DNA of 64,000 nucleotides. Source: Bacteroidaceae bacterium (GTDB lineage: Bacteria > Bacteroidota > Bacteroidia > Bacteroidales > Bacteroidaceae). This document shows positions 10,401 to 16,721 of the stretch, one piece after another (within the stretch, counting starts at the first letter, position 1; every line of letters starts with the position of its first letter). Under the pieces are notes generated by a model. It was given only the letters and a program-made list of their open reading frames with translations, was not told where the DNA came from and made no database searches. The DNA lies in the NCBI GenBank assembly GCA_017509605.1, contig JAFWPH010000071.1:1-64000 (forward strand). Reading direction: 5' to 3'. Both the position numbers and the translations under genes were made by a program.

Positions 10401-10563
10401 CTGTCTTATAGTTCGCGATATGATACCATACGGTGTTGGCGTCGAAATCCGTTTCGGGTTTCGCAGACACCCACAGGTCGTTGACCAGTTCGTTGGCGTA
10501 AGTGCTTGCGAAACCTGCGACACTTAGCACCATACAAAGGAAAAAACGATAGAAATGATGCAT
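7474..10563 (-). CDS. GH95 alpha-L-fucosidase-like enzyme
   Basis: The 1029-residue protein carries a signal peptide, an N-terminal beta-trefoil-like domain (about 30-190, WYHIANYKTG and later LAHWN) and a GH95 body from about 210. GH95 hallmarks are SLPIGNGQIGASLLGG, LNEKTLYNGSP, the DVNVQMNYWPAE block near 550, an ANEYSPEHGPSG segment near 675 and FQIDGNFGYTSG. The C-terminal 30 residues are the YTLTGVRI/KGIYIIGGKK export-type tail. GH95 enzymes invert alpha-1,2-L-fucosides or alpha-L-galactosides, so plant or host glycan trimming is likely, though exact specificity cannot be read from sequence. The -7 box at 10605-10612 lies about 45 bases upstream. It is apparently monocistronic. Confidence 0.88.
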   Translation of the reverse strand: MHHFYRFFLCMVLSVAGFASTYANELVNDLWVSAKPETDFDANTVWYHIANYKTGGTYFYLSTAKGYTEGTYTLKLSNTQPDTSDAGLWCIVADGSGGFQIYNKALGTSYVISTSNSSRAAMVKADGAKSTSFTFQKGKNEAGVTGWFIKDGTSGTNYWNQQGGYLAHWNSSGAVGDNNSTFIFTPEGELPVLDYYKVNGGDRPTDISPLSLWYDFPSTLSGSSNPWMEYSLPIGNGQIGASLLGGVLQDEMVLNEKTLYNGSPTDYGEHGTYACLGKILVDDLSKMASKTDNSRPINDYTRYLDIEQGVAGVNFSNADGDHFTRRYIVSEPHRVLAAHYETDGSKGLHLRFSYAPDAYINATAVTYNEATATFGGKLKAVNYSTEMRVLANGGTVTTTDQGIEVDGAKEVTLFMTAATNFDDSTPSYVKGTRADVAQRNSQILDAACNDGWDKVFAAHVEQFSELMGRVSLQLGDAASTLTTKALVDNYASSANRNKADGLFLEQLYFQYGRYLMVSCNNVLINAPANLQGIWNNDSKTGFWHCDIHTDVNVQMNYWPAESTNLSAMHLPFLNNTITLSSDDYNYHRIAQRYKNGVRGWMVPTETNIFGGTSTWMAFEIKTLAAWDCSHLWQHYRYTLDRDFLRRALPAMLRCAQFLKDISTKAKNGTYYVANEYSPEHGPSGHSTAFAQQNTAEVVRSVIEGAEALGDDSPISADDLQEMRDFWEVLDKGLHTETYDGKTCLKEWADLSLNSQGDAASHRHLSHLMALFPYNQVSAYSNKAQEKRLYNAAVNSLHVRNATDVTGWSGGWKVNLFARALEGNEARKVFALMLKHSQSYVIAMSGQGGCYYNLWDAHSPFQIDGNFGYTSGVAEMLLQSYDGNIHLLPAIPTAWRSGNAKGLKAVGDFTVDQEWAEGAFVSARILNNQGQPLTLTVGRLPKDKTIAAKVNGMEVEVTRNSDDSFTIPTSSAGDIIELSVSDKPDGIEVNRAEYDKDSASSACYTLTGVRIDHITQKGIYIIGGKKTAVM

Positions 10564-10604
10564 AATGATAGCCTTTAGTCGTTAGAAGTTAGTTGTTAGT
10601 CATG

Positions 10605-10612
10605 CAAATATA
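10605..10612 (-). promoter_or_regulatory. -7 promoter box for the GH95 gene
   Basis: On the minus strand this reads TATATTTG, a full match to TAnnTTTG, about 45 bases before the ATG at 10563. Confidence 0.6.
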
Positions 10613-10957
10613 CACAAAAAACAATGATCTATGGAACCTAATCCCCAAAAAAGAATCGTTTTTTTAGGATTACGCGCTATGAAAAGGTTATGATGTGGAT
10701 TGTGGACCGATTGATTGTCAATCCTCTATGTGGGCAGTGTCAATGCTCCTGAATCGAAATCAGAAGATTGATTCTTTCCTGCTTTTCCATATTGGTTATT
10801 GTTTTGCTGTTAAAGGATGTTCTCCTATCTCATTGTCGTAAAGATATAGTGGGCAGTCCTCCTATAGTATTTTCGTACTCTGGCTGCACCGAAGTTACTC
10901 TGTCTCGGTAATGAAAAGAAAAACGAGTTTTCCTTTTCTATTTCTCTCGACTTTTCG

Positions 10958-10965
10958 TAACTTTG
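10958..10965 (+). promoter_or_regulatory. -7 promoter box for the lipoprotein gene
   Basis: TAACTTTG ends 17 bases before the ATG at 10983, which implies a leader of only about ten bases. Confidence 0.65.
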
Positions 10966-10982
10966 CAAAAAACTGTTGAATT

Positions 10983-11753
10983 ATGAAAAGGACTATCGTA
11001 TATTTATTAGCACTGATACTTCCCATTTGGGTACTGAGCAGTTGTAAAGACGGTAAGCAGAATACCGGGGGCAACGAGACTAACGACTCGATCAACACAG
11101 AGACCTCTCAACTCCTCGAATCAGAGACTCAGGAAAACACTGAACTTACAGAATCCGAGGACGAGGTGACACCTGACGATGGGGATGAGATCCCACCTGG
11201 TATGTTCGCTCCCAAAGAGGTGGCAAGACTGTGGAAGAAAGAGAACATCAAAGTGCCAGGACAGAAAAGCGATATTGTCGCCCTTTTCGAGGCGTTCTAC
11301 TCAGAGTGGCCTACACTGGCAGGTAACCGCATCGTCCATGAAACCAACCCGAAGTTGGCACCCAGTGATTATTATTACGAGGAGGGTTCCATCATCGACC
11401 GTAAAAACGGCTATTTAGAGTCAGCTTGGTACGAGGGCGAGGACTTGGGCGTGATTTCCGCATGTGTATGGAACCGCAAGAACGGACACAAACTCTTTGC
11501 TGTGAACTTCCACGCCGAAAAGGATTTCCTCTGCTTCTACGACTTCGACCCCGCAAAACGAACCCTTACCCCGGAAGAAAGCCCCATCAAACGGGAGCAT
11601 CTCAACAACCCCGACAAGGATCCCATATGGTACACACTGCCGCACGAAGGCAAGACCTTGGAAGTAATAGAAGATACCGGTGAAGAGGAAATCGCTACCA
11701 CCTACTATAACTTCGACGGACAGAACCTGAAGTTCGCGGGGCACGGGAATTGA
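10983..11753 (+). CDS. Hypothetical lipoprotein
   Basis: This 256-residue protein has a typical lipoprotein signal: a hydrophobic stretch followed by the lipobox LSSC near residue 20, so it should be anchored in a membrane by an acylated cysteine. An acidic Ser/Thr/Glu-rich linker (about 25-75) precedes a folded domain with no motif I recognise. The start is fixed by the promoter box at 10958-10965. The HAD phosphatase gene follows after 39 bases and could be co-transcribed. No function can be assigned. Confidence 0.8.
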   Translation: MKRTIVYLLALILPIWVLSSCKDGKQNTGGNETNDSINTETSQLLESETQENTELTESEDEVTPDDGDEIPPGMFAPKEVARLWKKENIKVPGQKSDIVALFEAFYSEWPTLAGNRIVHETNPKLAPSDYYYEEGSIIDRKNGYLESAWYEGEDLGVISACVWNRKNGHKLFAVNFHAEKDFLCFYDFDPAKRTLTPEESPIKREHLNNPDKDPIWYTLPHEGKTLEVIEDTGEEEIATTYYNFDGQNLKFAGHGN

Positions 11754-11792
11754 ATAATTAAAACAACACCCACTTTAACTCCATATATTTTA

Positions 11793-12446
11793 GTGAGATA
11801 CGAGACGGTTATTTTCGACTTGGATGGAACACTATTGGACACACTCGGCGACTTGTCGTCGAGCGTGAACTATGCGCTCCACCGACATGGCTTGCCGGAA
11901 AGAAGCAAAGCCGATGTGAGGCGGTTTTTAGGCAACGGCATTCGCCGACTGGTGGAACAAAGTGTACCGGAAGGCACCAGCCCAAGCATGACTGAAGAAG
12001 TGTTTCAGACCTTCAGACAATACTATCTTGAACACAGCCTTGACGAGACCGCTCCCTACGAAGGCATCATGGAACTGCTACACCAACTGCACGGCATGAA
12101 TGTGGCATCGGCTATCGTCAGCAACAAACTCGACCCAGCGGTGAAAGAACTGCACCAGCATTTCTTCAGCGACACCATCCGCGTGGCCATTGGCGAGTCA
12201 TCTTCTATTCGTCGCAAACCCGCGCCCGACATGGTGGACGAGTGCATCCGTCTTTTAGGGTGTGACCGCCAGTCTTGCTTGTATGTAGGCGACAGCGAGG
12301 TCGATTTGCAAACTGCCCGCAATGCCTCCCTACCCTGTTGTTCTGTCAGTTGGGGCTTCCGCGACAAGAAACAGCTCATCGAGGCCGGCGCCACCACCAT
12401 CATCGACCGCCCAGAAGAGTTGATGGGAGTGATTCAAGGGCAGTAG
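11793..12446 (+). CDS. gph: HAD-family phosphatase, phosphoglycolate phosphatase-like
   Basis: The 217-residue cytoplasmic protein has all the HAD motifs: FDLDGTLLDT at the N-terminus (nucleophile Asp), VSNK in the middle and GDSEVDLQTA near the C-terminus for metal binding. The cap is the helical type of the Gph/PGP subfamily. It probably dephosphorylates 2-phosphoglycolate or a similar small phosphate ester, but HAD substrates cannot be read reliably from motifs. The start codon is GTG at 11793. An alternative name would be pyrophosphatase PpaX or simply HAD-IA hydrolase. Confidence 0.8.
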   Translation: MRYETVIFDLDGTLLDTLGDLSSSVNYALHRHGLPERSKADVRRFLGNGIRRLVEQSVPEGTSPSMTEEVFQTFRQYYLEHSLDETAPYEGIMELLHQLHGMNVASAIVSNKLDPAVKELHQHFFSDTIRVAIGESSSIRRKPAPDMVDECIRLLGCDRQSCLYVGDSEVDLQTARNASLPCCSVSWGFRDKKQLIEAGATTIIDRPEELMGVIQGQ

Positions 12447-12608
12447 TAATTCCGTCGATGCTATCGAGTAATGAAAGCGGAAAAACAAACATTCCATGCC
12501 GATTGCTTGCTGATATCAAGAAAAAATCTGAACTTTGCCACGAAATTACACCTAAGCCTATTTCACGAATTCATTTATCTAAACTTATCTAACAAGTTAT
12601 ATCACTCT

Positions 12609-13745
12609 ATGAAGAAAAACTTCCTTTACCTGTCGTTTGCTCTATTATTCACAGCTATATCCTGTTCAGGCAGGTCATCGTACGAACGCCCCGAGAATAC
12701 TCCTGAAGAGAAGGAAGACTCCACCGTCTATCAACTGACTGTGCTTGTAGCGGGCGACATCATGCAGCACATGCCTCAGATCAATGCAGCCAAACGACCT
12801 AATGGCACATATGACTATACAGACTGCTTCGCCCACGTGAAACAGGAAATCGGAAGCGCCGACATCGCCATAGTCAACTTCGAGACTACGTTGGGAGGTC
12901 CTCCCTACAAAGGTTATCCATGTTTCAGCGCCCCCGATGAATATCTCAGGGCTATTATTGATGCAGGCTTCGACGTGCTGACCACAGGCAACAACCACTG
13001 TCTCGACACAGGCAAAAAAGGTTTGGAACGCACCATCATGATGATGGACTCCCTGCACATACCCCATCTCGGAACATACGTGGACTCCACCGCCCGCCAA
13101 GCCTCTTATCCGCTGCTCGTGGAGAAGAACGGCTTCAGAATAGCATTGCTCAATTTCACATACGCCACTAATGGACTTGTCCGCCAGAAGCCCAACCACG
13201 TGAACTACATTGACACCGTGGAGATCGCAGCCGACATCGAGAAGGCGAAATCGATGCAGCCCGACATCATCATCGCCATTCCCCATTGGGGTATCGAATA
13301 CGCCATGACACCCGACGCGCCCGACGTGAAACTTGCCAACTGGCTATTGGAAAAGGGAGTGGACCACGTCATAGGCGGTCATCCACATGTGCTCCAGCCC
13401 TTTGAGTGGCGTGAACCAGAAGCGGAGAATGGAGGTCATATTGTGGCCTACTCACTGGGCAACTTCATCTCCAACCAGAACAAGCCCAATACAGGAATAG
13501 GCAGCATGGTGAAACTGCAATTCACGAAAAGCAAAGAAAAGGTCGTCCTCGACTCCTGCGCCTACACGCTCACATGGTGCTCACGTCCAGCAATCTCAGG
13601 AAAAAAGAACTACCGCGTAGTGCCAGTAGCCACATCCGACTCGTTGCTTAACGCCACAGACCGTACCCGTCGTGACAACGACGCAAGGACAGCACGGCGG
13701 ATTTTCGACCGATACAACAAAAACATCAAAGAATACACCTTTTAA
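12609..13745 (+). CDS. CapA-family lipoprotein (metallophosphatase-like fold)
   Basis: This 378-residue protein begins with a lipoprotein signal (MKKNFLYL..., lipobox ending at AISC near residue 20). CapA/PgsA-family blocks follow: LVAGDIMQH, VNFETTLGGP, TTGNNHCLDTG, PHWGIEY, GGHPHVLQP and YSLGNFISNQ. The family is linked to poly-gamma-glutamate capsule production in some bacteria, but many members stand alone, as here, with no other capsule genes nearby, so the role is open. The frame is open from 12471, but the ATG at 12609 gives a clean signal peptide, and a GAACTTTG box at 12530-12537 (one mismatch to TAnnTTTG) lies between the two starts. Confidence 0.82.
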   Translation: MKKNFLYLSFALLFTAISCSGRSSYERPENTPEEKEDSTVYQLTVLVAGDIMQHMPQINAAKRPNGTYDYTDCFAHVKQEIGSADIAIVNFETTLGGPPYKGYPCFSAPDEYLRAIIDAGFDVLTTGNNHCLDTGKKGLERTIMMMDSLHIPHLGTYVDSTARQASYPLLVEKNGFRIALLNFTYATNGLVRQKPNHVNYIDTVEIAADIEKAKSMQPDIIIAIPHWGIEYAMTPDAPDVKLANWLLEKGVDHVIGGHPHVLQPFEWREPEAENGGHIVAYSLGNFISNQNKPNTGIGSMVKLQFTKSKEKVVLDSCAYTLTWCSRPAISGKKNYRVVPVATSDSLLNATDRTRRDNDARTARRIFDRYNKNIKEYTF

Positions 13746-13788
13746 GCCATAATGTGGTGCAAATTGTTTGTGGATTGCTTTTTTTATG

Positions 13789-15294
13789 TTATTTTGCCCA
13801 CTTCATCAATTCCGCTTTGATGACATCTGCACCAGGGAAGCCCATGGAAGAATAAATCAACTCTCCTTTCTTGTTGAAAATGAGATAAGTGGGCATCATG
13901 TCGAAATGTTGTTTCTTGATGATACCCCAGAACTGATCAGAAGTCAGATAATAATGATGGCTTGACATGTGAGAGGTCAACTCCTTCCATTTCTCCATCT
14001 TGGATTGAGTACAGGCCATGTCTATGAATTGCACGTCAGCAGGCATTTCCTTTGCCAACCTCTCAATCTCCGGCTGAGCTTTGAGGCACGGAATACAACT
14101 TGTTCCCCAGAAGTCCATAAACACCACCTTGCCCTTGTAGCGGTCAAGGATGTCGGTCAGCACCTCTTCGGAAGACGCATCAGCGTATGTGAGGCAGAAT
14201 GTAGTTTCACCGTCTGTGTTTTCCCGCGCCTTTTGGGCAAGTTCCTGTTGGTGGTTCCTCACTGCCTCCCCACATTCCTTATATGTATATGTGTCGGGAC
14301 TGAAATATTCCTTTGGAATCTGTCCTGTCTCCACTTCTGTCATGCCACTTACAGCACATTGAGCGGCAACAATCTCAGCATTCAGTTTGTTGTATGTGCC
14401 GTCAGGGGCTTTGTAGTATTCCAGTGCCAACAAATGATGCCACATCAAATCACCACACGGCGCATACTTGGCATATGCTCCCTCGAAATATTCATTGATG
14501 GGAGTTTCAACCACCAAAAGGGAGTCATTGGCTTCTATCGTCTTTTCGAAATCAAAGTCTTCTGACATTTCAATGTCACCATGACCAATCAATGCACTGG
14601 TGTATCTTGCGCCAAAGGCACACAACCACTCCAGGTAAGCGTCCTCCACCTCCATCCTCTGAAGCGCCTTGGTGGCAGAGGTATAATCGGATTGGTTGAT
14701 TTTGTCTATTTTTAAGTCACGATAACTGACAAGAGCCTTTCTCCGTTCATCAGATGTCTTGGAGTCATGAAGACGCTGGTAAAGCGTTTCTTCATCCTCC
14801 TCATCATCAAAACGTTCATTGAACCATCTCGCCATCTCAAGATTGGTCCTCGCATACCTCCCCTTGAATGCAAGAGTCTCGCAAGACTGTTCCCTCATCT
14901 CCGCAAGGCATGAAATCTCCTCGTCCGGACAAAGCAACAAAGGGATGGCTGACGAACCGATGCTGACAAGAACAGTTCTCACAAGAGAGAGGGGTATCTC
15001 CAATGTGGTCTTTCCGTCTACACTGATGGGTGCTGACCATTCGCATGGATAATAGATAGATATCCCAAATGGTTTGAATAAATCAGTCACTTCAACCCTC
15101 TCACCCAACTCTGGCTTGTAATTGAGGAACAGGAAGTTCACCCTTGCCACTCCTTTACGGAACTCAGCGTCAGGCAACGCCTCATCCGACTCGTAGGTGA
15201 CGTTCTTCCACTCTTCTGGAATGTCTGTGCTTTCCTGAGCCCAATTAATCGTGGCAATGAAAACGAGCATGAGGGTAAGGATGGTTCTATTCAT
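13789..15294 (-). CDS. Exported TlpA-like thioredoxin-fold protein
   Basis: The 501-residue protein has a signal peptide (MNRTILTLMLVFIATINWA), a long N-terminal region of about 350 residues resembling the beta-sandwich/helical part of Bacteroidales TlpA proteins, and a C-terminal thioredoxin-like domain. The active-site motif is CIPC in FWGTSCIPCLKAQPEIE, followed by PTYLIFNKKGE with the cis-proline. Such proteins act as periplasmic or surface thiol:disulfide oxidoreductases. It is the last gene of a three-gene minus-strand operon with two smaller exported proteins. Its redox partner is unknown. Confidence 0.85.
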   Translation of the reverse strand: MNRTILTLMLVFIATINWAQESTDIPEEWKNVTYESDEALPDAEFRKGVARVNFLFLNYKPELGERVEVTDLFKPFGISIYYPCEWSAPISVDGKTTLEIPLSLVRTVLVSIGSSAIPLLLCPDEEISCLAEMREQSCETLAFKGRYARTNLEMARWFNERFDDEEDEETLYQRLHDSKTSDERRKALVSYRDLKIDKINQSDYTSATKALQRMEVEDAYLEWLCAFGARYTSALIGHGDIEMSEDFDFEKTIEANDSLLVVETPINEYFEGAYAKYAPCGDLMWHHLLALEYYKAPDGTYNKLNAEIVAAQCAVSGMTEVETGQIPKEYFSPDTYTYKECGEAVRNHQQELAQKARENTDGETTFCLTYADASSEEVLTDILDRYKGKVVFMDFWGTSCIPCLKAQPEIERLAKEMPADVQFIDMACTQSKMEKWKELTSHMSSHHYYLTSDQFWGIIKKQHFDMMPTYLIFNKKGELIYSSMGFPGADVIKAELMKWAK

Positions 15295-15341
15295 GATTTA
15301 TTGTTTCTATTAGAAAGATATGGCTCTCTATTTCAAAATCT

Positions 15342-15944
15342 TCAAGACGGCTTCGCGGACACTTGGTGCCAGGCTGGGGCATAGCCGTACCGCGTCATCT
15401 GGCGAAGGAACTCCACATACCCCTTGGGAAGGTCAGGATGTGCCGCGCACAAGGAGTCTATATGCTCGGAATTATTCTTGTAGAGTTTGCGGATAAACTT
15501 GGCGGCATCCAGCATATCCATCCTGAACATGCCCCCGTGGAAATTGTCAATCCTCAAGGGATGTTTGATTTGGGCGTTGTGTGCCTCGGCATTCTCACCA
15601 GTGAAGACACAGAGGTCGTTGATGTCGTCAAGCAGGATGTCCGTCTTTGTTCCCGGTCGGCAGAAGAGATTGAGCGCTCCCCAGACAACACCTTGTATCT
15701 TGTTGTCATCCCAGATCTGGATATGTTGTGTGCGATAGGCAGGAATCTTCACTGTCCACCGTCCCTCGCTGTCGGTGACAGGATGAAGTGCTACCGTGTT
15801 GCCAGTGAAGAAATCAGGATAGATCAATGTGGCTTTCTCTCCTTTTGCCTTGCTGGCCAACTGAAAAGTTATGGTGACGCTGTCTTGCGTCCTTCCTGTT
15901 AAAGCGACGAGTGCAAGCAGGATGGTGATGATGGTTTTATTCAT
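15342..15944 (-). CDS. Exported protein resembling a TlpA N-terminal domain without thioredoxin domain
   Basis: From the ATG at 15942-15944 the product is 200 residues with a signal peptide (MNKTIITILLALVALTGRTQ) and a beta-rich domain (IYPDFFTGNTVALHPVTD...GRWTVKIP) of the DUF4369-like type often found before thioredoxin domains. The downstream neighbour keeps the whole TlpA architecture, and this protein ends without a CxxC motif. It may be a degraded duplicate or a stand-alone partner. The frame is open further upstream (to 16088) but that part overlaps the preceding gene and lacks a signal peptide. The preceding gene stops just one base away, which supports translational coupling. Confidence 0.65.
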   Translation of the reverse strand: MNKTIITILLALVALTGRTQDSVTITFQLASKAKGEKATLIYPDFFTGNTVALHPVTDSEGRWTVKIPAYRTQHIQIWDDNKIQGVVWGALNLFCRPGTKTDILLDDINDLCVFTGENAEAHNAQIKHPLRIDNFHGGMFRMDMLDAAKFIRKLYKNNSEHIDSLCAAHPDLPKGYVEFLRQMTRYGYAPAWHQVSAKPS

Positions 15945-15945
15945 T

Positions 15946-16560
15946 TCAACGTTTTTTGATCTTAATGCCAAAGGCATAGATATGTGGACTGTTCTTGAAG
16001 GTATCGCTGTTGAGATAGTCATTATCAAACTCAACAACGTCGCAGTTGCGGCAAATCTTGTCATCGGGATCATACCAAGATGAAGCATACGCGGCGATGG
16101 GAATCACTTCATTTTCTTTCCATTTTGGTTGTATGACAAAAGGACGGGATTTATACGATATGATATCATATCCCTCCGCTTCATTATTCACAGACGATAG
16201 AGGCAGGTTCATGGTGAAGCCACAGACTTCATCAAACTGGAAGTTGCAGGTAAACAAAGAGTCTGTTTGAGGCATGAAACCCACTGTGATTGTTTTAGCA
16301 CTATTGGTATAGCCTATTCCCCAGTCATCCATTAGGTCTGTTTCCAATTTACCTTTCGAATAAACCTGGATGACAGGCGACAACAGATACTTGTCTTTCT
16401 CCAGATTCGACAAATCAAGAGCATAGACATAATAACCTTGTTTGTTGAGCAAATTGATATAATCCTTTGCCGTCGGTTCAGCCTTGCTGATTTCCTGTGC
16501 CCAACCCGATATCGCAATAAAAGCGGATAGAAATGTGATAATGGTCTTTTTCATGTTCAT
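15946..16560 (-). CDS. Hypothetical exported protein, first gene of a TlpA operon
   Basis: This protein has 204 residues (or 202 from the second ATG at 16554), with a clear signal peptide (MKKTIITFLSAFIAISGWAQ). The mature part has no motif I recognise; ICRNCD near residue 170 gives one CxxC pair. Its signal peptide resembles those of the two downstream proteins, which suggests a family of related exported proteins in one operon. It diverges from the serpin gene over a 161-base intergenic region. No function is assigned. Confidence 0.7.
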   Translation of the reverse strand: MNMKKTIITFLSAFIAISGWAQEISKAEPTAKDYINLLNKQGYYVYALDLSNLEKDKYLLSPVIQVYSKGKLETDLMDDWGIGYTNSAKTITVGFMPQTDSLFTCNFQFDEVCGFTMNLPLSSVNNEAEGYDIISYKSRPFVIQPKWKENEVIPIAAYASSWYDPDDKICRNCDVVEFDNDYLNSDTFKNSPHIYAFGIKIKKR

Positions 16561-16686
16561 CGTTTTTTATTATAGACGACAAATTCGAAGAATTATTTCA
16601 TCCAGGAGCGTTAAATGTTCTTAATGAAAATGATGTTGTTCATGCATTTTTATAGTGATTATCGATTATTATTTCGAAAACATTCA

Positions 16687-16694
16687 TATATTTG
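16687..16694 (+). promoter_or_regulatory. -7 promoter box for the serpin gene
   Basis: TATATTTG is a full match to TAnnTTTG. Transcription would begin near 16702, which rules out the upstream in-frame TTG at 16692 and supports the ATG at 16722. Confidence 0.7.
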
Positions 16695-16721
16695 CAACAA
16701 GAAAATAAATCAACAACTGAC

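Larger units (their letters stand above)
10564..10982. other. Divergent intergenic region with two promoters
   Basis: No gene is supported in this 419-base stretch. It holds the GH95 promoter on the minus strand (10605-10612), the lipoprotein promoter on the plus strand (10958-10965), and an AT-rich inverted repeat with arms AATCC (10640-10644) and GGATT (10667-10671) enclosing an A-run and T-run. GTGGGCAGT occurs twice (near 10732 and 10849). I see nothing else. Confidence 0.6.

Noticed and set aside
12471-12608. Upstream start extending the CapA-like lipoprotein by 46 residues
   Set aside because: It would bury the lipoprotein signal and begins before a probable promoter box.
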